Shown in pieces: positions 33,687 to 41,998 of a stretch of 64,000 bases of DNA. The position numbers and the translations under genes were made by a program. This stretch comes from Sinomicrobium weinanense (lineage in GTDB: Bacteria; Bacteroidota; Bacteroidia; Flavobacteriales; Flavobacteriaceae): contig NZ_JAHKRR010000007.1 in NCBI RefSeq assembly GCF_018863395.1, forward strand, positions 124,001 through 188,000, given 5' to 3'. The notes under the pieces are model-generated. The model searched no databases. It was not told the DNA's origin and saw only the letters and a list, made by a program, of their open reading frames with translations. Position 1 is the stretch's first letter, and every line of letters starts with the position of its first letter.

Positions 33687-34865
33687 CTATTCGGCCTCCC
33701 CATTCATATGCATTTCCTTTTTAATGGCAGATATCCGCTTTTTCGCATAATTATTGTAGTATGCTCCCCGGTCGGAATTCCCGAATTTTTCAGTAAAACG
33801 CTGGTAGTATTTCAACTTTAATTCGGGGTCGGCATAATAGTTATCGGCTGTAAGGCATATCCTGTAATAGAGATGTGCGTTGTCCGGGGCCTGGGCATAG
33901 GCTTTTTGGAGATAGTCCAGACCTGTTTTGACATCTTTTTGCTGAAGGGCAATATTGGCCAGGGTTTCGTATTCGTTCTCAAAGGTCACTTTCTGTACTT
34001 CTATGGCCGTCCTGGCGTATTTTGTCGCGAGTTCGTAGTCTTTTAGTTTTAAATAGGCCTTGCTCATTGCCAGTAATGTTTTGGGGTTAGGGTCGATACC
34101 ATTAAGGTCCAGGGCAGTGCCATAGGCTTCGATCGCCTTTTCATATTCTATTTGCCGTATATAGCAATCGCCCAGCCTTTCGTAAATATATGCCTTTTCC
34201 TCCCCGAGTTCCACCAGGCGTTCGAATTCGGGTACCGCCTCATTATGGTTCCCGTAATTGAAAAAGGCCAGTGCTTTCAGGTTGATAAGTTCTACCGCAT
34301 CGGGATAGAAATCCAACCCCTTGTCCACATATTTCAATACCGAATCTTTCTCCCTGTGTTTCAGGTGGTATTTCCCGATCTGGTAAATGCTTTTCAGATG
34401 GTGATTGTCCAATGCGAACGCATGTTTAAAAGCGGTCAGTGCCATATGGGCATCCCCGGTGCCCTGAATACTTCGCCCCAACTGGTAGTAGTTGTCCGGA
34501 TTGAGGCTGTCTTTTTCGGTAAGGGTAATAAACGTTGTTTTGGCTTTTTGGAATTTTTTGGTCTTTAAATAGAGTTTTCCCAGTTCGTTTTGGGCCAGGA
34601 GCATATCAGAGGCTTCTCCCAGTAAATTTTCATATTGTAAAATGGCCTTGCCATAATTGCCGATAGCATTATAGGCACGGGCAATCTGCAGGCTGCTGTT
34701 TGCCGAGGGGTGTTCTGCATATGCATTGATAGCCATAGTATAATTGCCCAGGGCATACAGGCTGTCTGCGGTGTGTAAAGCCGGGGACTGTGCCCCGGCC
34801 CGTAACATAACAATCAAAAAACCTAAAATCAGGAAAATATTTTTCCTAAACCACATTTTATTCAT
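33687..34865 (-). CDS. Secreted TPR protein
   Basis: The protein has 392 residues: a signal peptide ending RAGAQ, then about ten tetratricopeptide repeats from residue 30 to 375, for example DSLYALGNYTMAINAY, ARAYNAIGNYGKAILQYENLL, YERLGDCYIRQIEYEKAIEAYGTAL and YYRICLTADNYYADPELKLKYYQRF. TPR solenoids bind partner proteins. It begins 40 bases downstream of the second M56-TonB gene on the same strand and is probably the last gene of the BlaI operon. Its role with those proteins is not known. Confidence 0.85.
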   Translation of the reverse strand: MNKMWFRKNIFLILGFLIVMLRAGAQSPALHTADSLYALGNYTMAINAYAEHPSANSSLQIARAYNAIGNYGKAILQYENLLGEASDMLLAQNELGKLYLKTKKFQKAKTTFITLTEKDSLNPDNYYQLGRSIQGTGDAHMALTAFKHAFALDNHHLKSIYQIGKYHLKHREKDSVLKYVDKGLDFYPDAVELINLKALAFFNYGNHNEAVPEFERLVELGEEKAYIYERLGDCYIRQIEYEKAIEAYGTALDLNGIDPNPKTLLAMSKAYLKLKDYELATKYARTAIEVQKVTFENEYETLANIALQQKDVKTGLDYLQKAYAQAPDNAHLYYRICLTADNYYADPELKLKYYQRFTEKFGNSDRGAYYNNYAKKRISAIKKEMHMNGEAE

Positions 34866-34905
34866 TTTTTATTCTGGTATTCACAAGGTTAAATACATTG
34901 CGGTA

Positions 34906-36444
34906 TTACATCACAATTTTATACCGGTTTTTGTCATTTACAGTAAACTCTGTATCCGGTAGCCCTATAAAATCTACGGCCACCACATCTCCTTTTGATG
35001 CCCTGATCCTGAAATTGCCATCAAAATCAGTTACCGTACCTCGGCCCGTTCCTTTTACCTTAATATTAGCGCCGGGCAATCCTTTTGAACTGTTTAAAAC
35101 AGAGCCATACACATACCCGTCATTTTTGGAAAGATCGCGATATGCCTCTACCCTCCGTTCATCCGGGCCTCCTTTTACAGGAGCATGTTGTTCATGACCT
35201 GAATCTGATAAAAGTTTGAACGTGATCGGAACGGAAAAGGGAACGTTTATCGGTTTGCCTTTCTGCTTTCCGGGGGTCATATGGGGTAATAACTTTATGA
35301 TCCGGCGGGCTTCTTCTTCCAGGAACGGGGACGGACCGCGCATTTTAATATCCGTAATATCTCCTTCCTTGTTAATCGTAAACATTACAGATACCCTGCC
35401 CTGAATACCTTGTTCCTGTGCCTTTTCGGGGTAACGGAAATTCTTACGGATGTGTTTTAGCAGACTTTCCTGAAAGCATTCCCTGGGGTTTTCGGCATTT
35501 TCACATCCGGGAAAAACAGGGACTTCGTCCACGACGGCATAAGGAACATAAACAGAATCCACTCCTTCCGGCACAGCTTCAGGAGTTTCCGTATCCTTTT
35601 CACAGGAACTGTACACCAGCATTCCCAGTACCAGGGGAACCAGTACGAGATATTTGAACTGCCATATCTTTTTGGATTTTGATTTTTGTAACATCACTAT
35701 TCGTTTTTTGATCAATGACGATCTGAAAAACGGATTGATGAATGATATTTTTTCGGTGTGGAACACTTCCTGTAAAAGCAAACGGTAACTTTCCCTTTTG
35801 TCCGGACCGGCCGTCCCTGCATCGGCGATGAACTCGTGCAGTTCCGCCATACGGTTTTGATACATATAGACCAGGGGATTAAACCAGAACACTATACGGA
35901 GCAATTCGAAGAACAGGAGGTCAATGCTGTGTTTTTCCCGGATGTGGACCAATTCGTGGGCAATGATATGCCTGTGGTCCTTTTTATAAACTGCTTCGCC
36001 CAGGTAAATACTGTTGAAAAAGGAAAATGCGGTATTACTGTCCGGAAGCACCACTTCTTCATAGGCTTTTTGCTTAATGATCCTTCCTTTATACCTCAAC
36101 CGGAATACCCTCCCTATTTTCACGAGAAAAAGCACAAGGCTAAGGGCACTGCCTATGATCAGGACCCATTGCCAGGCAGGAAGGGAGGTGACCACTGTTG
36201 CATTCCGGACACTTTCTTCCGATGCGGGGCCTACGAGGATCTCCGGCAGGGCTATGATATATTCCTGTGGCACGGCTTTGCCCAGTTTTTCTATTTTTAT
36301 CAGGGGAATGATGCAGGACAACACCGGGGTTGTCCACAGGTACAAACGGTTCCAGTTAAAGAAGGTTTCTTTTTTGAGGAACAGGTCGTACACCATCAGA
36401 AAAAACAGTTGAAATGCGATGGTTTGCAATAAATAATGGATCAT
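34906..36444 (-). CDS. M56 (BlaR1-type) metallopeptidase-TonB-carboxypeptidase-regulatory fusion
   Basis: The protein has 512 residues. N-terminal membrane helices span about 1-110 (LQTIAFQLFFLMVYDLFLKKETFFNWNR...). The zinc motif HELVH is followed by the conserved REKHSIDLLFFELLRIVFWFNPLVY and HEFIAD. Another membrane helix (FKYLVLVPLVLGMLVYS) leads to a TonB C-terminal domain (VFPGCENAENPRECFQ...YPEKAQEQGIQGRVSVMFTINKEG). Finally a carboxypeptidase-regulatory-like beta-sandwich (YVYGSVLNSSKGLPGANIKVKG...TDFDGNFRI) resembles the N-terminal domain of SusC proteins. M56 proteins usually sense a signal and cleave the cognate BlaI repressor; the TonB part suggests contact with outer-membrane transporters. 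It is a close DNA-level duplicate of the next gene. Confidence 0.85.
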   Translation of the reverse strand: MIHYLLQTIAFQLFFLMVYDLFLKKETFFNWNRLYLWTTPVLSCIIPLIKIEKLGKAVPQEYIIALPEILVGPASEESVRNATVVTSLPAWQWVLIIGSALSLVLFLVKIGRVFRLRYKGRIIKQKAYEEVVLPDSNTAFSFFNSIYLGEAVYKKDHRHIIAHELVHIREKHSIDLLFFELLRIVFWFNPLVYMYQNRMAELHEFIADAGTAGPDKRESYRLLLQEVFHTEKISFINPFFRSSLIKKRIVMLQKSKSKKIWQFKYLVLVPLVLGMLVYSSCEKDTETPEAVPEGVDSVYVPYAVVDEVPVFPGCENAENPRECFQESLLKHIRKNFRYPEKAQEQGIQGRVSVMFTINKEGDITDIKMRGPSPFLEEEARRIIKLLPHMTPGKQKGKPINVPFSVPITFKLLSDSGHEQHAPVKGGPDERRVEAYRDLSKNDGYVYGSVLNSSKGLPGANIKVKGTGRGTVTDFDGNFRIRASKGDVVAVDFIGLPDTEFTVNDKNRYKIVM

Positions 36445-36506
36445 ATTCTCGTGTTTTATGTTTTCGGTTCTTCCCCTGATCTTTCCTTTGAAAAACTTAT
36501 ATCAAC

Positions 36507-37910
36507 CTATTGCAGCTTAAATGTGATCGGGATGGAAAAAGGAACATTTACAGTTTCTCCACCTTGTTTCCCCGGTGTCATTTTAGGGAGCTTTTCAATG
36601 ATACGTACTGCTTCCTCTTCTAAAAGAGGAGAAGGGCCACGTTTTTTAATGTTCACAATGTTCCCTTCTTTGTCAATGATAAACATGACGGACACCCTTC
36701 CCTGAATGCCTTGTTCCTGTGCTTCTTCCGGATAACGGAAATATTTACGAACATGCCTCAGCATTTGTTCCTGGAAACACGCTCTCGGGTCAGTGGCATT
36801 TTCACAGCCGGGGAATATGGGAACTTCATCAATTACGGCGAAAGGGACGTCTGATCCGGATGCGGAGTAATTCAGAGCCGGGTACTTGTCTTCCAGCTCC
36901 ATGGCAGCTTTTTCTCCATAGCCGACAACAACCATTTCACTCAACTGCATGACCTCTTTTTTCTCCTGCTCGGTCATATGCTCTTTCTCTGCAATGGTGG
37001 CTTTTAACTGTTCTACCTGTGAAGATATAGAAGAGTCCTGTTCCGGCACTGCGGCTTCTTCATTTTCACAGGAGCTGTATACCAGCATTCCCAACACCAG
37101 GGGAACCAGTACCAGATATTTGAACTGCCATACTTTTTTTGATCTCGATTTTTGTAACATAACTATTCGTTTTTTGATTAATGATGATTTGAAGAACGGA
37201 TTGATGAATGATATTTTTTCGGTGTGGAACACTTCCTGTAAGAGCAAACGGTAACTTTCCCTTTTGTCCGGACCGGCCGTCCCTGCATCGGCGATGAACT
37301 CGTGCAGTTCGGCCATACGGTTTTGATATATATAGACCAGGGGATTGAACCAGAACACTATACGGAGCAATTCGAAGAACAGGAGGTCAATAGTGTGTTT
37401 TTCCCGGATGTGAACCAATTCGTGGGCAATGATATGCCGGTGGTCTTTTTTGTAAACCGTTTCGCCCAGGTAAATGCTGTTGAAAAAGGAAAATGCGGTA
37501 TTACTATCCGGAAGCACCACTTCTTCATAGGCTTTTTGCTTAATAATTTTTCCTTTATACCTCAACCGGAATATCCTCCCTATTTTCACGAGAAAAAGCA
37601 CCAGGCTAAGGGCACCACCTATGATCAGGACCCATTGCCAGGCAGGAAGGAAGGTGGCTACCGTTGCATTCCGGGCACTTTCTTCCGATGCGGGGCCTAC
37701 GATGATCTCCGGAAGCGCTACGATATATTCCTGTGGCACTGCTTTGCCCAGTCTTTCTATTTTTATCAGGGGGATGATGCAGGACAGCACCGGGGTTATC
37801 CACAGGTACAAGCGGTTCCAGTTAAAGAAAGTTTCCTTTTTGAGGAACAGGTCGTACACGATCAGAAAAAACAGTTGAAATGCGGCGGTCTGTAACAGGT
37901 AGTGTATCAT
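36507..37910 (-). CDS. M56 (BlaR1-type) metallopeptidase-TonB fusion, paralogue
   Basis: The protein has 467 residues. The first about 280 residues are almost identical to those of the neighbouring M56 protein: membrane helices, HELVH zinc motif, HEFIAD and the helix before SSCEN. Between the helix and the TonB domain it has a unique insert with a coiled-coil-like stretch (VEQLKATIAEKEHMTEQEKKEV) and MVVVGYGEK, which resembles the TonB box of SusC proteins. The TonB domain ends the protein; the beta-sandwich of the paralogue is absent. Its ATG overlaps the stop of the BlaI gene by 4 bases, so the two are translationally coupled, as expected for a sensor peptidase and its repressor. Confidence 0.85.
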   Translation of the reverse strand: MIHYLLQTAAFQLFFLIVYDLFLKKETFFNWNRLYLWITPVLSCIIPLIKIERLGKAVPQEYIVALPEIIVGPASEESARNATVATFLPAWQWVLIIGGALSLVLFLVKIGRIFRLRYKGKIIKQKAYEEVVLPDSNTAFSFFNSIYLGETVYKKDHRHIIAHELVHIREKHTIDLLFFELLRIVFWFNPLVYIYQNRMAELHEFIADAGTAGPDKRESYRLLLQEVFHTEKISFINPFFKSSLIKKRIVMLQKSRSKKVWQFKYLVLVPLVLGMLVYSSCENEEAAVPEQDSSISSQVEQLKATIAEKEHMTEQEKKEVMQLSEMVVVGYGEKAAMELEDKYPALNYSASGSDVPFAVIDEVPIFPGCENATDPRACFQEQMLRHVRKYFRYPEEAQEQGIQGRVSVMFIIDKEGNIVNIKKRGPSPLLEEEAVRIIEKLPKMTPGKQGGETVNVPFSIPITFKLQ

Positions 37911-38275
37911 TTTTCCGGATCTTTGTCGTTAACCTCCTTTAATATGTCTTCGAGTTCCTCCATGCTGATATCGTTCTTTTTCATAAAAAAGGAAACCATA
38001 CTTTTAAAGGACCCCTGGAAATAATTGTTCAACAGTTTATTGATGGACTGATTGCTGTATTCCGATTTTTTCAACAAGGGAAAATACAGGTAGCCCTTCC
38101 CCTCTTTTTCATGTCCTACAAAGCCTTTACTTTCCAGTATCCTTACAATAGTGGACACTGTGTTATAAGCTGGTTTTGGCTCTTCAAATTTTTCTATGAT
38201 GGCAGCTACATTGGCTTTTTCCAGCTTCCACAATATTTGCATGACCTCTTCTTCGGCCTTCGTTAACTGTTTCAT
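37907..38275 (-). CDS. BlaI/MecI-family transcriptional repressor
   Basis: The protein has 122 residues from the ATG at 38275 (MKQLTKAEEEVMQILWKLEKANVAAII). An in-frame TTG at 38290 would lie inside the first operator and is not favoured. The winged helix covers residues about 5-75 (AYNTVSTIVRILESKGFVGHEKEGKGYLYFPL). The C-terminal dimerisation helices end in EDILKEVNDKD. Members repress their own operon until the partner M56 protease triggers their cleavage. Three perfect inverted repeats in the promoter (38289-38353) are the likely binding sites. Confidence 0.93.
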   Translation of the reverse strand: MKQLTKAEEEVMQILWKLEKANVAAIIEKFEEPKPAYNTVSTIVRILESKGFVGHEKEGKGYLYFPLLKKSEYSNQSINKLLNNYFQGSFKSMVSFFMKKNDISMEELEDILKEVNDKDPEK

Positions 38276-38288
38276 TTGATGGTTTTTC

Positions 38289-38353
38289 AACTAAACTCTT
38301 AGTTTGTTAATACAAATATAACTAAATTCTTAGTTTAAACTAATTTTTTAGTT
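38289..38353 (-). promoter_or_regulatory. BlaI promoter with three AACTAA-N4-TTAGTT operators
   Basis: Perfect 6+6 inverted repeats with 4-base spacers (ACTC, ATTC, TTTT) occur at 38289-38304, 38320-38335 and 38338-38353. A minus-strand -7 box TATATTTG lies at 38313-38320, so one site lies just downstream of the start of transcription, one abuts the -7 box and one covers the -33 region. ACTA/TAGT half-sites are the form recognised by BlaI/MecI repressors. Confidence 0.75.
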
Positions 38354-38431
38354 AAATTTTTCATTCCCCGGGATATCCAAAAGTCCTACACCACAGGTTT
38401 TTTTGTTACATTAGCATATAAAAGAAAACCT

Positions 38432-38938
38432 ATGGATATTGTTCTGACCATTCTCGGCCTTTTGTGTATGTTAATCGGTATTCTGGGAAGTATACTGCCC
38501 GTATTGCCCGGGCCTCCCATAAGCTGGGCAGGGCTTTTATTACTGCACCTCACCAAGGCCGCCACCCTGAGCTGGTGGTTTCTCGGCATTACACTTGTGG
38601 TGGCCGTTACCATCACTGTACTGGACTATGTGGTCCCTGCAATGGGCACCAAAAAATTCGGGGGAAGCAAAGCGGGAATGTGGGGGACAACTATTGGCCT
38701 TGTTGTCGGGATCATCGTCCCTATCCCCCTGGGGATCCTTATCGGGCCTTTCCTCGGTGCACTTATCGGTGAAATGATCAACAAGGCGGATGGCAAGACT
38801 GCTTTGCGGGCGGCTTTCGGTTCTTTTCTCGGTTTTCTCACCGGAACTTTTATGAAACTGGTGGTGACCGTGGTTTTTCTGGTGCTGTTCCTCGTTAAGA
38901 TGTGGGATTACAGAACGGAGCTGTTCTCTTTTGGGTAG
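38432..38938 (+). CDS. DUF456 membrane protein
   Basis: The protein has 168 residues with about five hydrophobic segments: IVLTILGLLCMLIGILGSILPVLPGPPISWAGLLLLHL, LGITLVVAVTITVLDYVVP, IGLVVGIIVPIPLGILIGPFLGALIGE and LVVTVVFLVLFLVKMWDY. The glycine- and proline-rich pattern, GTKKFGGSK between helices 2 and 3 and LRAAFGSFLGFLTGTFMKL are typical of DUF456. The family's role is unknown. Single gene, divergent from the BlaI operon. Confidence 0.88.
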   Translation: MDIVLTILGLLCMLIGILGSILPVLPGPPISWAGLLLLHLTKAATLSWWFLGITLVVAVTITVLDYVVPAMGTKKFGGSKAGMWGTTIGLVVGIIVPIPLGILIGPFLGALIGEMINKADGKTALRAAFGSFLGFLTGTFMKLVVTVVFLVLFLVKMWDYRTELFSFG

Positions 38939-39110
38939 GTGTAGTTTTGGAGTTCGGAGTCCTGGAGTTTTGGAGGTTTCTCTATTAAACGGTTAACAAT
39001 TCCATCGCTCTTTTGTTATTGTCTCATTGTTGAACCGGACAGTATTGAGCTTTATACTTCCGTCGCTTATCCTAATAAGATCAGCAAAAATCATTTGCCT
39101 CCAATAAAAT

Positions 39111-39143
39111 GCCCCGAAAGCATCTTTCGACACCTCCGGGGCC
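39111..39143 (-). terminator. Terminator of the ECF-controlled phosphoesterase operon
   Basis: On the minus strand GGCCCCG pairs with CGGGGC around a loop containing a further small stem, and the stem is followed by ATTTTATT. It lies 32 bases after the last gene of the operon. Confidence 0.6.
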
Positions 39144-39174
39144 ATTCAAAAAGCACAGAAAATATAAAACTAAA

Positions 39175-40434
39175 TCAATCGTAATCGGCGTATCTTACGG
39201 CAAATACACAACGGTTGTCACTGCCGTATTTGGAGGTCTCATATTCGGTTAAGTTCCACAAGTACCCGGTATTTTGTTCGTAGTACAGATCTTCCGCTCC
39301 ATGCGGCCAACGATAACGGCCACCATTGGCAGCGCCGTCATAGTAACGCACCAGCCTTGCGGTAGATCCCTGGTATTTGCTTTTTCCCGTAACGGCCATC
39401 AGGGTTGTAGTGCCTTTTCTGTACACGCCCTGCATGTTGTATACCGGACCGTTGTTCCCGGTTTCGTTGTCTTTGGGCTGTATAACTTCCGGAAGCGGGT
39501 TCTGGGTGATCTCTCCCTGTGCATTGACCGGAAAGCCGTAAACCTTCGGAGTCCTGCCATCGGAAGATGTGATATACTGTCCTGTCCAGAACCTTTTTTC
39601 TGAAGCGGTCCCTTCTCCCAGGGCTATGCATGAATATGGAGAGGCACCATCGATATCGTAAAACCCGGTCTGTGGCAGGATATACCGGTAGTTAAAGGCT
39701 TTGAGCGTACCGTCAGATTCCTTGCCCAGCCGGTTTTTGGAAGCATCGCCCGATACCTCAATGATCTTGTTGAGGTCAAAAACACGTACTCCGAGGCCGG
39801 TAGAAGCCACATAAATTTTCTGATTGTGGTAAGCCACTCCCCCGGCGTGGATACGCACAGGGCCAAACTCCCCCAACTGGGTATATGCACTGTCTTCTTT
39901 GTAAAAACGGTTGTTCTTGTCCTGTACCAGAAGGATATGCCTGTATTTGATATTGTTCATATCCGTAATATCTACCAAAGATACCCGAACGCCTTTGTGC
40001 TTATTTTCGACTCCGGGTATCTGTGCCGGCCCTATACCATACCAAGTAGTGAGCAGAAATCTTCTTCCTCCCCACTGGAAACCGGTAATACCCTGCGGCC
40101 TCCAGTCCGTGGTCTGTTCGTCCCCGCTGTTCCACTTAAACCCGGTCACCTGGCGGTCTGCGGGAATATTAAATCCGTATACCGAATTATAACCGCTTTT
40201 CGAGGCCGTGCGGTTAAGGTTCAGTTGAACCGGCGTCTTATATCCGTAAGAAGACAGCCGGGAAACAAAACTACTTTCGTCGGTATAGGAGAAAGTAACA
40301 TCGTTTGTCGGCGTGCTTACGGAAAATTCCTTACTAACGGGAGCTTCTTCCATTTGGGGCATATCCTGGTCCTGGTCGGAACAGGAAAGCCCTGCAAGGG
40401 CAAAAAAGGCAGTAATCAAATAAGTAGGTTTCAT
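39175..40434 (-). CDS. Secreted propeller-like lipoprotein of unknown function
   Basis: The protein has 419 residues with a lipoprotein signal ending FALAGLSC (Cys18) and a short acidic linker. The body has repeated strand-turn-strand units such as QGITGFQWGGRRFLLTTWYG, GVRVSLVDITDMNNIKYRHILLV, VRIHAGGVAYHNQKIYVASTGLGVRVFDLNKIIEV and YEQNTGYLWNLTEYE. They suggest a beta-propeller that reports on or binds a ligand. I do not recognise an enzyme active site. It is the last gene of the SusCD-phosphoesterase operon, 21 bases after the second phosphoesterase, so it probably acts at the cell surface or in the periplasm on the same substrate. Confidence 0.65.
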   Translation of the reverse strand: MKPTYLITAFFALAGLSCSDQDQDMPQMEEAPVSKEFSVSTPTNDVTFSYTDESSFVSRLSSYGYKTPVQLNLNRTASKSGYNSVYGFNIPADRQVTGFKWNSGDEQTTDWRPQGITGFQWGGRRFLLTTWYGIGPAQIPGVENKHKGVRVSLVDITDMNNIKYRHILLVQDKNNRFYKEDSAYTQLGEFGPVRIHAGGVAYHNQKIYVASTGLGVRVFDLNKIIEVSGDASKNRLGKESDGTLKAFNYRYILPQTGFYDIDGASPYSCIALGEGTASEKRFWTGQYITSSDGRTPKVYGFPVNAQGEITQNPLPEVIQPKDNETGNNGPVYNMQGVYRKGTTTLMAVTGKSKYQGSTARLVRYYDGAANGGRYRWPHGAEDLYYEQNTGYLWNLTEYETSKYGSDNRCVFAVRYADYD

Positions 40435-40455
40435 CGTTCTTGGGTTTTTAATTTA

Positions 40456-41946
40456 TTATTTTACAGTTTCTTTAAATACATTCCCGAAACGGTCCGTAAC
40501 CTCCACCACTATATCTGAGGCGGAGGTATCCGGGTCAAAGAAGAACATGTGGTCGGTGAGTTGGGGCTCTACCCATTTTCTTCTTTCCGGGAGTTCGGGG
40601 CCTTCGTGCAGTTTTATACTCATAGGGTCCCTGGCCACCACGCGTTCCAGTTCGCCTTTGCGGATACCGTCTTCATACCATACTACTTTCCAGTCCGGGT
40701 CCCAGTTCCATACATTGGCAGCCCATCGCCCGGGATGATCGGGGTGTTCTCCTTTTTTATACACCCGGAACTGGTGATCTTTATCCAGTCCGGTGGATTT
40801 GTACTGCCAGGAAATATCCGAACCTTTTACTTTATACGTTCCGTACCCGCCCGGTGTACCGTCGTGGCATATGGGGCCGCTCCACCAGGCACCGCATACG
40901 GTACCGTGGCAGTGTTCGTAAAGGTTGTCGGCAAGTTTCATATTGTCGTTAAAGTGGGTATGACCGGACATGATATGGGCCGTAAACGGTTCGAGGAGCT
41001 TATACAGGTGCTTCCTGTTGTTTACAATACCTCCTATATGGTCCACGTCCGGATAGCGTTTTACCGAACCGGTATAAGTAGGGATGTGCAGGGACACCAC
41101 CACTGTTGTGCCGGGCTCTACAAAGCTGAGGTCTTTTTCCAGCCAGGCGAGCTGCTCTTCGGTGATATAGCCTATGTATTTCTTGTCCCTTCCTATGAAA
41201 AACACATCGTCGAGCACCACGTAATGCACTTCTCCCCTGTTGAATGAATAATAGGTAGGTCCGTAGAGGCTGTTAAAAGTTCCCGTGGTCGTTTCATCAC
41301 TTCGTCCGCCAAGGTCCATATCGTGGTTGCCGATCACCTGGAAGAAGGGAATATCCATTTGTTTTACCATGGCATTATAGTCCTTGAACAGCGACAGGTT
41401 GTCAAAAACAAGGTCGCCACAACCTATTCCGAAGGTGTTGGGATCGTTGATCTCTTTAACGGTCTTCACCAGGTCGGGAGTGGCCACAGTGAGCAACTGG
41501 CCGGCTTCGTACTCGTTCTGTATCTGTGTATCGGCCAGGACGAGAAAATGGTGGTTTTCATCGGATTGTTCCAGCTTTTTTAACTTAAAGTGGACATCCT
41601 GGGTTTCCCTGTCCCTGGCCAGGGGCTTGAAATAATGGGCAGAACCGTTCTCCAGGCGGTCTATGGCATAACCGGAAGGTGTACTGATATAGACAAAACC
41701 CCTGCCGTTGTTGCTTATAAATTCAAAACGACCGTCGGCATCGGTCTGCACTACGCTTATTCCGTCAGTAACGGAAACCCGGGCTATACCTTTGTCACGG
41801 GAGGTCACCCTTCCTTTTACTTTTACGGGCCTGTACAGGTCCTGGTCCAGAATGTTGGCATACAGCCCGCCGGGAAAAAGCCCCAGGGCGGAGACCCCTC
41901 CGGTGGCGAGGCCCATTTTTTTGAGAAAATCTCTTCTGTTTTGCAT
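40456..41946 (-). CDS. Tat-exported calcineurin-like phosphoesterase
   Basis: The protein has 496 residues. The N-terminus QNRRDFLKKMGLATGGVSALGL is a twin-arginine signal. A small beta-sandwich (MetallophosN-like, VKGRVTSRDKGIARVSVTDG...) covers about 40-125. The catalytic domain follows with metal-ligand motifs in order: LADTQIQ (Asp), GCGDLVFD, VIGNHDMD, SLHIPTY and MSGHTHFND. A C-terminal beta domain (about 380-496) is the MetallophosC type. Binuclear-metal phosphomono- or diesterase activity is expected; the substrate is unknown. It is paralogous to the upstream gene and cotranscribed with SusC/SusD. Confidence 0.88.
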   Translation of the reverse strand: MQNRRDFLKKMGLATGGVSALGLFPGGLYANILDQDLYRPVKVKGRVTSRDKGIARVSVTDGISVVQTDADGRFEFISNNGRGFVYISTPSGYAIDRLENGSAHYFKPLARDRETQDVHFKLKKLEQSDENHHFLVLADTQIQNEYEAGQLLTVATPDLVKTVKEINDPNTFGIGCGDLVFDNLSLFKDYNAMVKQMDIPFFQVIGNHDMDLGGRSDETTTGTFNSLYGPTYYSFNRGEVHYVVLDDVFFIGRDKKYIGYITEEQLAWLEKDLSFVEPGTTVVVSLHIPTYTGSVKRYPDVDHIGGIVNNRKHLYKLLEPFTAHIMSGHTHFNDNMKLADNLYEHCHGTVCGAWWSGPICHDGTPGGYGTYKVKGSDISWQYKSTGLDKDHQFRVYKKGEHPDHPGRWAANVWNWDPDWKVVWYEDGIRKGELERVVARDPMSIKLHEGPELPERRKWVEPQLTDHMFFFDPDTSASDIVVEVTDRFGNVFKETVK

Positions 41947-41998
41947 GGTTGTGATAGATTGTGTTTGTGGTTTATAGTTTCTGTTGTTTCAGGTTTGG

